From: Nonomuraea cypriaca
GTDB lineage: Bacteria > Actinomycetota > Actinomycetes > Streptosporangiales > Streptosporangiaceae
Reading direction: 5' to 3'
Length of the DNA: 50,505 nucleotides
Assembly: GCF_015645445.1 (NCBI RefSeq)
Contig: NZ_JADOGI010000056.1
Span: 1 to 50,505 of the forward strand
The notes below the pieces were generated by a model that was not told the origin of the DNA, ran no database searches, and was given only the letters and a program-made list of their open reading frames with translations. Within the stretch, counting starts at the first letter, position 1, and every line of letters begins with the position of its first letter. Both the position numbers and the translations under genes were made by a program. Shown one piece after another: positions 1 through 8,869 of the stretch.

Positions 1-1698
1 GTGGATGGCTATGGCTTGGCCGGGGAGGTGGAGGCCCTGGTCGTCCGTCGTGACCGGCTCGTCGGAGGCGAGCAGCACCGTCCCGGCGGGAAGCGGCAAC
101 GTGACCGACTCCGCGGCGAAGTTCACCGCCACGGCCAGCGCCCCACGCCACATCACCAGCCACTTCCCGTCCGGATCCGACTCCACCCGCACCCGCTCCA
201 GCCGCGGATCCGACAGCTCGGGCAACGCCTTGCGCAGCGCGATCAGGTCGCGATACCAGCACAGCAGCGACCAGTGCGCCTCCTCCTTCACCTCGCTCCA
301 GTCCAGCTTCGACCGCAGGAACGTCTCCTCCTCCGACGGATCGGGCGCCTCCCACACGTACCCGAACCCGTTGAACTCGCGCTCCCTGCGCGCCGCCTCC
401 GTGTCCCGCAGCGAGGGTTCCACGTGATCGGAGAAGAACAGGAACGGCGAACGCGACCCCCACTCCTCCCCCATGAACAGCATCGGCGTGAACGGCGAGG
501 TCAGCAGCAGCCCGGCCCCCAGCTTGAGCGCCGGGACGGGGAGCCGGTCGCCGGCGGGGCGGTTGCCGATCTGGTCGTGGTTCTGCAGGCAGGCGACCAG
601 CCGGTGCCCCGGCACCCCCGCGAACGAGCGCCCGTGCCGGCGGGCGCGGAAGCTCGAATAGGACCCGTCGTGCAGCACGCCGCCGGTCAGCACCTTGGTC
701 AGGGCGGCGAGGGAGGCGAAGTCCTGGTAGTAGCCGTGGCTCTCGCCGCTCACCGCGCAGTGCAGGGCATGGTGTACGTCGTCGTCCCACTGCGCCGTCA
801 TGCCCAGCCCGCCGGCGTCGAGGGAACGCACCATCCGCGGATCGTTCAGATCGGACTCGGCGATCAGCGACAGCGGCCGGCCGACCGAGCACGCCAGCGC
901 GTCCGCCTCCTCGGCCAGCTCCTCCAGCAGGTGCTCGGCGCGCCGGTCGTGCAGCGCGTGCACGGCGTCCAGCCGCAGCCCGTCGATGTGGTAGTCGCGC
1001 AGCCACTGCGCCGCGTTCCCGAGGAAGTAGCGCCGCACCTCGTCCGAGTACGGCCCATCCAGATTGACCGCTTCGCCCCAATAACTGCCCTCGAATCCGG
1101 AGAAGTAGGGGCCGAAGGGCCGCAGGAAGTTCCCCGACGGCCCGAGATGGTTGTAGACGACGTCCAGGATGACCCCGATCCCCGCCCGGTGACACGCGTC
1201 CACGAACGACTTGAGCCCGTCGGGCCCGCCGTACGTCTCGTTGACCGCGTACAGGTCGACGCCGTCGTAACCCCAGTTCCGCCCGCCGGGCACGGGAGCG
1301 ACCGGCATGACCTCCACGAAGTCCACGGACAGCTCCGCGAGATGCGGCAGCCTCTCGATCGCCGCCGCGAACGTCCCCTCCGCCGTGAACGTCCCGATGT
1401 GCAGCTCGTAGATCACCGCGCCCCGCAGGTCACGCCCCCTCCAGTCGTGGTCGGACCAGGTGAAGCGGGCGTGCTCGTAGACGGCGCTCGGCCCGAAGAC
1501 CCCGTCCGGCTGCCGCCGCGAGCGTGGATCGGGGTACGGCCCGTCACCGTCGACCACGAAGGCGTACCTGGTGCCGTGCTCCGCGCCGGCCACCTCGGCC
1601 GACCACCAGCCCCCCTCCCCGGGGGACATCGCGCGGCGGCCGCCCAGGATGAGCACCTCGACAGCCGTGGCCTTCGGCGCCCAGACCTCAAAGATCAT
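1..1698 (-). CDS. treZ: Malto-oligosyltrehalose trehalohydrolase (partial)
   Basis: This GH13 enzyme releases free trehalose from maltooligosyl-trehalose, the last step of the TreX-TreY-TreZ route from glycogen, in the cytoplasm. The N-terminus begins MIFEVWAPKATAVEV, a CBM48-like domain. The GH13 motifs are visible: DVVYNH, DGLRLDAVHA (nucleophile Asp), AESDLND (acid/base Glu) and QNHDQIGN. About 566 residues are inside the window and the reading frame is still open at base 1; the family is about 580 residues, so only a short C-terminal piece is missing. The ATG overlaps the end of treY by 11 bp, which implies translational coupling. Function follows from family and operon context. Confidence 0.95.
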   Translation of the reverse strand, partial: MIFEVWAPKATAVEVLILGGRRAMSPGEGGWWSAEVAGAEHGTRYAFVVDGDGPYPDPRSRRQPDGVFGPSAVYEHARFTWSDHDWRGRDLRGAVIYELHIGTFTAEGTFAAAIERLPHLAELSVDFVEVMPVAPVPGGRNWGYDGVDLYAVNETYGGPDGLKSFVDACHRAGIGVILDVVYNHLGPSGNFLRPFGPYFSGFEGSYWGEAVNLDGPYSDEVRRYFLGNAAQWLRDYHIDGLRLDAVHALHDRRAEHLLEELAEEADALACSVGRPLSLIAESDLNDPRMVRSLDAGGLGMTAQWDDDVHHALHCAVSGESHGYYQDFASLAALTKVLTGGVLHDGSYSSFRARRHGRSFAGVPGHRLVACLQNHDQIGNRPAGDRLPVPALKLGAGLLLTSPFTPMLFMGEEWGSRSPFLFFSDHVEPSLRDTEAARREREFNGFGYVWEAPDPSEEETFLRSKLDWSEVKEEAHWSLLCWYRDLIALRKALPELSDPRLERVRVESDPDGKWLVMWRGALAVAVNFAAESVTLPLPAGTVLLASDEPVTTDDQGLHLPGQAIAIH

Positions 1699-3838
1699 GT
1701 CTCTCCAGGAGTGAGACCGGATACTGACCGAGCAAGTGCGCCAGCGGGATCCTGCCGGTGTGGAGGCCACCGGTGAGCAGATCGCGCCAGCTCCCCGGGG
1801 GCAGCGTCAGCGTCGTGGCGCCCCATCCCGACGCGGCGAGGCGTACCGGCAGCCGGGTGGCGACGGCGACGGCCCGCGGCCGGTCCCGGGGGTCCGCGGC
1901 GGCCCCCCGGGCGAAGGCGATCACGTGCTCCGCCGCCTCCCCCTCCGCCCACAGCGGCGCGTACGTCGCCACGCCCCCGAGCCGCCGCCGCAGCCGCAAC
2001 GCCTGCGTCGTCACCAGCAGCTTGGCCGCGTCCCACGAGGTCTCCGGCTTGGCGGGGTATGACACAGGGCGTCTGTTGTCCGGATCGACCAGGGAGAAGT
2101 CGGTCGTCTCGTTCCCCTGGTACACATCCGGCACCCCCGGCATCATGAGCTGGACGAGCTTGGCCCCGAGCGAGTTCGACATCGCGAAGGGCTCGATGCG
2201 CTCGGTGAACTCCCCGACCGGCAGGCGGACAGCCGCCTCGGCGAAGTCCCGCAAGGCCCACTCATAGGCCGGATCCGGATTTATCCAGGAAATGGCGGTC
2301 TTGGCCTCCCGCGCTGCCTTGAGCAGGTAGTCCGCGAACCGCTCGGCCGAGATCGGCCAGGCGGCCATGAGGTTCTGCCAGGCCAGGTAGTCGAGGCAGG
2401 GATCGAACCGCACCGCCGACGACCACTCCCCCACGGCCGCCGCCCACTCCTCCGGCATCTCCGACAACACCGACAACCGCGCCCGTACGTCCTCCGACCG
2501 CTTCGTGTCATGAGTGGACAACGTGGTCATCGAGTACGGCCGCATCTCCGCGCAGAAGTCGTGGAACTCCTCCACCGAGACCCCGAACGCGTCCGGCTCC
2601 CCGCCCACCTCGTTCAGGCAGGCCAGCGGATACCACCGGTACAGCGCCGTGTCCTCCACGCCCTTGGCCATGACCGGGCCGCACGCCTGCTGGAACCGGA
2701 CGATCGACTCTGCGGAGCCGTACAGCACCTCGCGGACGAGTGGCCGCACGGCGGGCGAGCAGGCGTCGGCGGCCAGCTCGACGATCTCGGCGGACTCGGG
2801 CGGCGGCGGCTCGCCCGGCACCACGTAGGCGCGGTAGACCGGCATCGCGGCGAGCAGCTCGCGCACCACCTCGGGGTCGCTGGAGGCGGCCCGCGCCAGC
2901 CGGTCGACCTCGGCACCGAAGAACAGCTCCAGCACCTCCCGCTTGGCCCGCGCCATCACCGGGCGGTACTCCCCCGGCTGTCCGGTCAGCTCGGTGAAGA
3001 GCCGGACCAGCGGCTCCTTGCCCGACGGGTCGACGAAGAGGCCGTTGACCCGGTTGAGCACCTCGTAGCCGGTGGTGCCGTCACACGGCCAGTCGTCCGG
3101 CAGGCGTTCCGGGCCGATGAGGATCTTCTCGACCACCGTCCAGGCCGAACCGGCCCGGTCACGCAGCCGTTCGAGATAGCCGCGCGGGTCGGCGAGCCCG
3201 TCCGGGTGATCGACGCGCAGCCCGTCCACCAGCCCCTCGTCGAGCAGCCAGAAGATCACCTCGTGCGTGGCGAACAACACGGCCGGGTCCTCGACCCGCA
3301 GCCCGATTAAGGTGGACACGTCGAAGAAGCGCCGGTATCCGGGCCCCTCGCGCCACCCGGTCAGCCGGTAGTGCCCGGGATGCGGGAAGACGTGCTCGTG
3401 GTAGCGCAGCACGTCGCCGTCGACGACGGGCTCCACGCCGTCGTCGCCCAGCACGGGCAGCGCCACCTTCCCGTCCACCCAGTCGATGTCGAACCAGCTC
3501 GCGTACGGCGACCCGGGCCCGTCCTTCAGCACCGACCAGAACTGCGCGTTGACCGTGTTCATGTGGTTCGGCACGATGTCGACCACGAGCCCCAGGTCGT
3601 GGGCGGCGAGCTGCTGAGCCATCTCCCTGAACCCCGTGGCCCCGCCGAACTCCTCCCTGATCCTGGAGTGGTCGACGACGTCGTAGCCGTGCCGCGACTC
3701 GGGCATGGACTGCAGGATCGGCGACAGGTAGACGTGGCTCACGCCGAGGTCGCGCAGGTAGCCCGCGATCTCGGCGAGCTGGGCGAAGCCGAAGTCCGGG
3801 GTCAGCTGCACCCGGTAGGTCGAGGTCGGCCTAGACAC
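1688..3838 (-). CDS. treY: Malto-oligosyltrehalose synthase
   Basis: This intramolecular transglucosylase turns the reducing-end alpha-1,4 bond of a maltodextrin into the alpha,alpha-1,1 bond of maltooligosyl-trehalose. The 716-residue product starts with GTG (VSRPTSTYRVQL, the conserved N-terminus of the family). The GTG overlaps the treX stop codon by 8 bp, which is why it is preferred over the longer open frame. GH13 motifs are clear: DIVPNHM, GLRVDHPDGL (nucleophile Asp), VEKIL (acid/base Glu) and STHDTKRSED. The length is slightly short of the usual 750-830 residues, but both ends look intact. It is the middle gene of treX-treY-treZ. Confidence 0.95.
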   Translation of the reverse strand: MSRPTSTYRVQLTPDFGFAQLAEIAGYLRDLGVSHVYLSPILQSMPESRHGYDVVDHSRIREEFGGATGFREMAQQLAAHDLGLVVDIVPNHMNTVNAQFWSVLKDGPGSPYASWFDIDWVDGKVALPVLGDDGVEPVVDGDVLRYHEHVFPHPGHYRLTGWREGPGYRRFFDVSTLIGLRVEDPAVLFATHEVIFWLLDEGLVDGLRVDHPDGLADPRGYLERLRDRAGSAWTVVEKILIGPERLPDDWPCDGTTGYEVLNRVNGLFVDPSGKEPLVRLFTELTGQPGEYRPVMARAKREVLELFFGAEVDRLARAASSDPEVVRELLAAMPVYRAYVVPGEPPPPESAEIVELAADACSPAVRPLVREVLYGSAESIVRFQQACGPVMAKGVEDTALYRWYPLACLNEVGGEPDAFGVSVEEFHDFCAEMRPYSMTTLSTHDTKRSEDVRARLSVLSEMPEEWAAAVGEWSSAVRFDPCLDYLAWQNLMAAWPISAERFADYLLKAAREAKTAISWINPDPAYEWALRDFAEAAVRLPVGEFTERIEPFAMSNSLGAKLVQLMMPGVPDVYQGNETTDFSLVDPDNRRPVSYPAKPETSWDAAKLLVTTQALRLRRRLGGVATYAPLWAEGEAAEHVIAFARGAAADPRDRPRAVAVATRLPVRLAASGWGATTLTLPPGSWRDLLTGGLHTGRIPLAHLLGQYPVSLLERHDL

Positions 3839-5924
3839 GGCGCAGCACTCGCACGCTGCGGCCCGGCACCGCGATGGCCTCGCCGCCGCGGCACATCCGC
3901 GCGTCGAGCCTGATCGGCATGGCCGTGTCGATCTCGGTGTGCCACATCTCGCCGTAGTCCTTGGGGATGGTGAACCTGATCGTGTCGTAGTGGGCGTTGA
4001 ACAGCAACAGGAACGAGTCATCCCGGATCGGGCGGCCGCGCCGGTCCGGCTCGGGGATGGCGTCGCCGTTGAGGAACACGGCCAGCGACTTGGCGTATCC
4101 GACGGTCCAGTCGCCGTCGGTCATCTCCTCCCCTGAGGGGGTGAGCCAGGCGATGTCGCTCAGCCCGCGTACCGGCTTGCCGTAGAAGAACCTCCTGCGC
4201 CTGAACACCGGATGTCGCTTGCGCAGGGCGCTGAGGCTCTGGGTGAACTCGAGCAGCAGCCAGTTCTCCCTGACGTCCGACCAGTCCACCCAGGTCAGCT
4301 CGTTGTCCTGGCAGTAGCCGTTGTTGTTGCCCTGCTGGGTGCGGCCCAGCTCGTCTCCGTGGGAGAGCATCGGCACGCCCTGGGAGAGGAAGAGCGTGGT
4401 GAGGAAGTTGCGTTTCTGCTGCTCGCGCAGCGTCTCGACGGCGATGCCCGCCGGGCCCTCCTCGCCGCAGTTCCACGACCGGTTGTCGTCGGTGCCGTCG
4501 CGGTTGCCCTCCTTGTTCGCCTCGTTGTGCTTGGTGTTGTACGACACCAGGTCCTGCAGCGTGAACCCGTCGTGGCAGGTGACGAAGTTGATCGAGGCGG
4601 CGGGACGGCGGCTGTCGTCCTGGTAGAGGTCGCTCGACCCGGTGAACCTGGACCCGAACTCGGGCAGCGTGGCCGCCTGCCCCCGCCACAGGTCGCGGAT
4701 CGTGTCGCGGTAACGCCCGTTCCACTCCGTCCAGCGGGACGGGAAGTTGCCCACCTGGTATCCCCCTGGTCCGACGTCCCACGGCTCGGCGATCAGCTTG
4801 ACCTGCGACAACACCGGGTCCTGCTGCACCAGGTCGAAGAACGAGCTCAGCCGGTCCACCTCGTGCAGCTCCCTGGCCAGCGTCGAGGCGAGGTCGAAGC
4901 GGAACCCGTCCACGTGCATCTCGATGACCCAGTACCGCAGCGAGTCCATGATCATCTGAAGGACGTGCGGGGAGCGCATGAGCAGGCTGTTGCCGGTGCC
5001 CGTGGTGTCCACGTAGTAACGCTTGTCGTTCTCGACCAGCCGGTAGTAGTCGGGGTTGTCGATGCCCCTGAACCCCAGCGTCGGCCCCAGGTGGTTGCCC
5101 TCGGCGGTGTGGTTGTAGACGACGTCGAGGATCACCTCGATCCCCGCCTCGTGCAGGCCCCGGACCATGGCCTTGAACTCCAGCACCTGGCCGCCGCGCT
5201 GGCCCTGGCTGGAGTAGCGGTTGTGCGGCGCGAAGAACCCGATCGAGTTGTAGCCCCAGTAGTTGGACAGGCCGCGCTGCTCCAGGATGTGGTCGGTCAC
5301 GAACTGGTGCACCGGCATCAACTCCAGCGCCGTCACGCCCAGCTTGGTCAGGTGGTCGAGGATCTCCGGGTGGCCGAGGGCGGCGTACGTGCCCCGCAGG
5401 TGCCTGGGGATCTTGGGGTGGCTGATCGTCAGCCCCCGCACGTGCGCCTCGTAGATCACGGTGTCGTGGTACGGCGTCGCGGGCGGCCGGTCGTGCCCCC
5501 AGCCGAAGAACGGGTTGATCACGACGGACCTCGGCACGTACGGGGCCGAGTCGAGGTCGTTACGCGTGTCGGGCTGGCCGAACCGGTATCCGTAGACCGC
5601 CTCGTGCCAGCGCACGCCGCCTTCGATGGCCATCGCGTACGGGTCGAGCAGCAGCTTCGCCGGATTGCAGCGCAGCCCCCTGTTCGGGTCGTACGGGCCG
5701 TGGACGCGGTAGCCGTACCGCTGGCCTGGACCGATCCCCGGCAGGTAGCCATGCCAGATGAACCCGTCCACCTCCGTGAGCGGCACCCGGGACTCGACGT
5801 TGTCCTCGTCGAACAGGCACAGCTCCACCGCCTGGGCCACCTCGGTGTAGAGCGAGAAGTTGGTGCCCGCGCCGTCGTACGTCGCCCCGAGCGGATAGGG
5901 GTCCCCCGGCCAGATCTCGATCAT
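3831..5924 (-). CDS. treX: Glycogen debranching enzyme TreX/GlgX
   Basis: This isoamylase-type GH13 enzyme cuts alpha-1,6 branches of glycogen and supplies linear maltodextrins to TreY. The 697-residue product starts MIEIWPGDPYPLGATYDG. The ATG at 5924 is chosen because a GAGGAG ribosome site lies 5 nt upstream and because the CBM48 N-terminus begins exactly there; the open frame extends further upstream but is not protein-like. Motifs: DVVYNHTAEG, GFRFDLAST (nucleophile), IAEPWDVG (acid/base) and TCHDGFTL. It is the first gene of the operon, and its TAG stop overlaps the treY GTG. The divergent region upstream probably carries the operon promoter. Confidence 0.95.
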   Translation of the reverse strand: MIEIWPGDPYPLGATYDGAGTNFSLYTEVAQAVELCLFDEDNVESRVPLTEVDGFIWHGYLPGIGPGQRYGYRVHGPYDPNRGLRCNPAKLLLDPYAMAIEGGVRWHEAVYGYRFGQPDTRNDLDSAPYVPRSVVINPFFGWGHDRPPATPYHDTVIYEAHVRGLTISHPKIPRHLRGTYAALGHPEILDHLTKLGVTALELMPVHQFVTDHILEQRGLSNYWGYNSIGFFAPHNRYSSQGQRGGQVLEFKAMVRGLHEAGIEVILDVVYNHTAEGNHLGPTLGFRGIDNPDYYRLVENDKRYYVDTTGTGNSLLMRSPHVLQMIMDSLRYWVIEMHVDGFRFDLASTLARELHEVDRLSSFFDLVQQDPVLSQVKLIAEPWDVGPGGYQVGNFPSRWTEWNGRYRDTIRDLWRGQAATLPEFGSRFTGSSDLYQDDSRRPAASINFVTCHDGFTLQDLVSYNTKHNEANKEGNRDGTDDNRSWNCGEEGPAGIAVETLREQQKRNFLTTLFLSQGVPMLSHGDELGRTQQGNNNGYCQDNELTWVDWSDVRENWLLLEFTQSLSALRKRHPVFRRRRFFYGKPVRGLSDIAWLTPSGEEMTDGDWTVGYAKSLAVFLNGDAIPEPDRRGRPIRDDSFLLLFNAHYDTIRFTIPKDYGEMWHTEIDTAMPIRLDARMCRGGEAIAVPGRSVRVLRRV

Positions 5925-6452
5925 CGAGGCTCCTCTGCGGTCTCTCCCCATGTTGCGTTCCCCCGCTCCACCGGACAAGCCCGGACCTATTGACCACCCT
6001 GTTCCTTTCCACGCTGGGCTGGTCCTTATTCCGCCCGTGGTATTCGCCGAGGCATTTGCCCGAGGCATTCCGGCCGAGGTCAACAGGGGTGAGCCGCCCC
6101 CGACGGCGCGGTATCGGGGGCGGCCCACGCTGGGAGCCTCGCCGTCGCGGTCGTCGCGGCGGAGGTGGGCGCGAACGCCGGGCCGCGGCGGCCCGTACGA
6201 GCGGCGCGGGACGGCGAACCCGCGGCGGCCTCGTTCCGCTGTGCGCCCACACCGAGTGGCGTGCGCTTCGTGTGCCACGTCCAATGGCACAGTAACACCG
6301 CGCTTCCCCGGCGAGCGGTCACCTGACCGCCCGCCCCCTCGGCTCCGCGCGTGCGTTTAGGTAGTGATATGTCCGGCCATGTTCCGCGTGGGTTTTTCGG
6401 TACTTCGCGTCAGTGGCGCGCGGGCGCCGTCGCGGTTCGGCAAGATGAACCG
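5925..6452. other. Divergent intergenic region, treX promoter side
   Basis: This is 528 bp with no convincing gene; the open frames here give arginine/proline-rich translations with no domain character. A 9-bp direct repeat CGAGGCATT occurs at 6048-6056 and 6061-6069 (13-bp period), with a partial third copy near 6074, about 125-145 bp upstream of treX. It could be a regulator site for treX or simple duplication. I see no clear -35/-10 pair. Confidence 0.4.
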
Positions 6453-7031
6453 ATGAGCGTTGAGTTGATGGTCTGGGACGAGCCGGTGCCGATCAGCCGT
6501 GACCAGGCGCGGGCGACCTATCTGGCGGTCAAGCGCACCGGCCCGGTGAACGGCGACGAGCCCGACATCGCCAAGGAGTTGCCCGGGGAGGTCACGATCT
6601 ACCCGGGGCACGTACTGATCACGATGGACCTCGACACGATGGACGAGCTGTCCGCGCAGGTGTTCACGATCGCGCGGGCGCACGGCCTGGTCTGCTACGA
6701 CCCCCAACGCGACCTGGTGCACAACGTGGCGCCACTGGGGGTCTACGAGGGCATGCAGCTCCACACCGGCGACGGCATGATCGTCCACGATCCGGACCTC
6801 GGCCTGGTGCACGACGTGCTGGCCACGCTGTCGCCGCAGAACCCGTTCGTCGCCCTGGTCAACTTCGGCCACCACTTCCTGCAGGTCTCCCCCGGCCACG
6901 AGCTGGAGTACAAAGAGGGCACGCTCGTCCGCGCCATGGTGCCGGAGCTGGAGGAGGTGCGGCGCGCGTTCAACGAGTACGCCACCGGCGAGCGCGCCTT
7001 CCTGACCCGCCACGAATGGTCACCAGCCTGA
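6453..7031 (+). CDS. Hypothetical protein, 192 aa
   Basis: I do not recognise the family. The product is a soluble acidic protein starting MSVELMVWDEPVPIS, with no signal peptide, membrane segment or catalytic motif that I can name. The ATG at 6453 is preferred over the upstream in-frame ATGs because the intervening residues (RQWRAGAVAVRQ) look non-coding and the MSVELMVW start opens a regular amphipathic sequence. The last 12 bp overlap the end of the convergent PAP2 gene. It resembles small uncharacterised actinobacterial proteins found as single genes, so no function is inferred. Confidence 0.75.
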   Translation: MSVELMVWDEPVPISRDQARATYLAVKRTGPVNGDEPDIAKELPGEVTIYPGHVLITMDLDTMDELSAQVFTIARAHGLVCYDPQRDLVHNVAPLGVYEGMQLHTGDGMIVHDPDLGLVHDVLATLSPQNPFVALVNFGHHFLQVSPGHELEYKEGTLVRAMVPELEEVRRAFNEYATGERAFLTRHEWSPA

Positions 7032-7589
7032 GCGGCTCAGCGAGCGCGCCCCGGTGAGGCGTTGCCTGGCGAGACGTACGGCGGGGGTGACCGCCCCCAC
7101 CGCCAGCAGCGCGAAGAGCGGCGCGAGGACCACCCCGAGCAGGAAGCCCGCGGCCACGTCGTGCGGGTAGTGGACGCCCACGAACACCCGCGAGAAGGCT
7201 GTGAGCGCCGCCAGCGGGAACACCACCCAGGCGAGGGAGCGCCAGACGAGCACGAGGGTGGCCGCCGCGCCGGCCGCGATCAGCGAGTGGTTGCTGGGAA
7301 AGGACCAGTCGTCCACGGGCGGGCACTGGGCGATCGTCGCGATCCCCCGGCACGGACGGTCCTCCCGGATGAGGATCTTGACGACCTCGCTGACGACGTA
7401 CGCGAACACCACCCCGGCCGGCCCGGCGATCACGAGCGCCAGGTCGCGGGCGGGCGCCCGCCACGCGCGCAGGGCCGCCACCACGAACAACGCCGCGAAC
7501 ACGAACAACCCGGCGTCCGTGCCGACCTCGGCGAGCTGGTGCAGCCACTCCGGCGTGGTCAGGGCGAAGTCGACGATGTCGCGGTACAC
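7020..7589 (-). CDS. PAP2-family membrane phosphatase
   Basis: A 189-residue polytopic membrane protein of the phosphatidic acid phosphatase type 2 / undecaprenyl-diphosphatase-like family. The three active-site motifs are present: K71-x6-RP (KILIREDRP), PSNH at 98-101 (a variant of PSGH with Asn for Gly) and SRVFVGVHYPHD at 133-144 (SRx5H, then Asp). About five hydrophobic segments surround them, placing the active site on the outer face. GTG is the start. The substrate cannot be told from sequence; lipid phosphate or isoprenyl diphosphate recycling is the usual role. The gene stands alone and converges on the 192-aa protein. Confidence 0.88.
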   Translation of the reverse strand: MYRDIVDFALTTPEWLHQLAEVGTDAGLFVFAALFVVAALRAWRAPARDLALVIAGPAGVVFAYVVSEVVKILIREDRPCRGIATIAQCPPVDDWSFPSNHSLIAAGAAATLVLVWRSLAWVVFPLAALTAFSRVFVGVHYPHDVAAGFLLGVVLAPLFALLAVGAVTPAVRLARQRLTGARSLSRSGW

Positions 7590-7679
7590 ACGTGTCCAAT
7601 CCGTGAACGGGCAATGGACACGACCTTACGGAAAAAGATCTTCAGTCGCCTCGACCATACGGCTGAATGTCCGGAAAAT

Positions 7680-7691
7680 CCCTCGAAAGGG
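7680..7691 (-). terminator. Short TTCG-loop hairpin after the 100-aa gene
   Basis: Reading the minus strand, CCCT-TTCG-AGGG is followed by ATTTT, directly after the TGA at 7693-7695. The stem is only 4 bp, so this is a weak intrinsic terminator candidate. Confidence 0.35.
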
Positions 7692-7692
7692 T

Positions 7693-7995
7693 TCAGGCCA
7701 GGAACCGCTTCACCAGAGCGGCCTGCCGCGTCTCCAGCTCACCCTTGGTGATCAGGCCCCGGTCGAACGCCTCGGTCGTGGCGTCGCGCTCGGCGATGTA
7801 GCACGCGGCCATGATCTCGCTGCGGAGCGGCGTGAACCCGCGCTCCACGCAGTCGGTGAAGACGGTGACCTTCCGCTCCAGGGCCTCGGCGGCCACCGTG
7901 CACGTCAGGTCGTGCTCCTTCAGCTGCTGAACCGCTTCACGAAGCGTAATCTGCCCCAGGGACCCGTTGAAGCGGGTGTCAAGAGTGATCTTCAC
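7693..7995 (-). CDS. Hypothetical protein, 100 aa
   Basis: A small acidic protein starting (V)KITLDTRFNGSLGQITLREAV. The GTG at 7995 is chosen because a GGAGG site lies 10 nt upstream; the next in-frame ATG upstream has none. The C-terminal half (ITKGELETRQAALVKRFL) resembles the short helical C-terminal motif seen in SHOCT-type proteins, where 'G-I-T-x-E-E-F' precedes a short helix, but the match is weak. It is divergent from the universal stress protein gene, with about 80 bp between starts. No function is inferred. Confidence 0.7.
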   Translation of the reverse strand: MKITLDTRFNGSLGQITLREAVQQLKEHDLTCTVAAEALERKVTVFTDCVERGFTPLRSEIMAACYIAERDATTEAFDRGLITKGELETRQAALVKRFLA

Positions 7996-8074
7996 TGTTT
8001 TTGCGCCTCCGGATGTTTGCAACGTTCCGATCAAGACCGCGTATTCCCTGCTCAGAGGGGGTAAGAGGGCATTC

Positions 8075-8869
8075 GTGATCGGAGAGCACGTGATCGTCGG
8101 TTACACCAGCGACCCGGGCGGGCGTGACGCTCTGGCCCTCGGTGCCGCGATCACGCGCGTCACCGGCGGCGAGCTCACCGTCGCGACCATCTACCCGCCG
8201 GGAAGCCCGGGGCTGGCGGTCGAGGCGCAGGCCAACCTGGCGCACGCGGCGCAGGAGCTGGACACGACGCCGGCCGAGTACATGGCGTTCGAGAGCCGGG
8301 GATCGGGGCGCGGGTTGTCGGTGCTGGCCAGCAGGATCAGGGCCGACCTGATCGTGGCCGGCTCGGCGGGCGGCGGACAGCACGGCCGCATCGCCATCGG
8401 CGCCACCTCCGACCACCTGCTCCACCTGTCGTCGGAGGCCGTCATGCTGGCCCCGGCCGGCCACGTCCCGCCCGGCGAACTCGACCGCCTCACGCTGGCC
8501 TACGTGCACCGGCCCCAGTGCGACGAGGCGGTCGAGCGGATGGCGCAGGCGGCCCTGCGGCTCGGGGTGCCGCTCCGGTTGATCACGTTCGACCTGCGTA
8601 CCGAGGACCAGGGCAAGCTGAGGGACGATCTCGCCCTGGCCGTGCGCCTGGCCTGGGAGAGCACCGGCATCGAGGCCGAGTCCGAGGTGGCCGAGGGCCA
8701 CGACGTCGCCGCCGCGATGGAGGACGTGACGTGGCTGCCTGGCGAGCTGCTGGTCTGCGCGGCCAGCGAGGACGCCCAGCCGCACCGGGTGTTCCTCGGA
8801 GAGCTGGCCATGAAGGTGCTGCGGGCCTCCTCCTGCCCCGTCGCCGTGCTCCCCAGGGGGTTCTCCTAG
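8075..8869 (+). CDS. Universal stress protein family
   Basis: A 264-residue protein with two USP-like halves. The first half (about 1-140) starts EHVIVGYTSDPGGRDAL and has the nucleotide-binding pattern GSAGGGQHGRIAIGATSDHLL (G-2x-G-9x-G-S/T). The second half (about 145-264) ends SSCPVAVLPRG, the usual last beta strand, but lacks the glycine-rich loop, so only one half may bind ATP. The GTG at 8075 has AAGAGGG 5 nt upstream; the next GTG at 8090 is too close to its GGAGAG. Tandem USP proteins in actinobacteria respond to hypoxia or stationary phase; that role is family knowledge, not shown here. Confidence 0.85.
   Translation: MIGEHVIVGYTSDPGGRDALALGAAITRVTGGELTVATIYPPGSPGLAVEAQANLAHAAQELDTTPAEYMAFESRGSGRGLSVLASRIRADLIVAGSAGGGQHGRIAIGATSDHLLHLSSEAVMLAPAGHVPPGELDRLTLAYVHRPQCDEAVERMAQAALRLGVPLRLITFDLRTEDQGKLRDDLALAVRLAWESTGIEAESEVAEGHDVAAAMEDVTWLPGELLVCAASEDAQPHRVFLGELAMKVLRASSCPVAVLPRGFS

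Noticed and set aside
1..1776. 591-residue open frame on the plus strand
   Set aside because: It is antisense to treZ; its translation is Arg/Gln/His-rich without domains, a common by-product of GC-rich coding strands. The same applies to the long antisense frames over treX, the subtilase and the gdh region.
5950..6360. 136-residue frame in the treX upstream region
   Set aside because: Arg/Pro-rich, no ribosome site and no recognisable domain; treated as non-coding.
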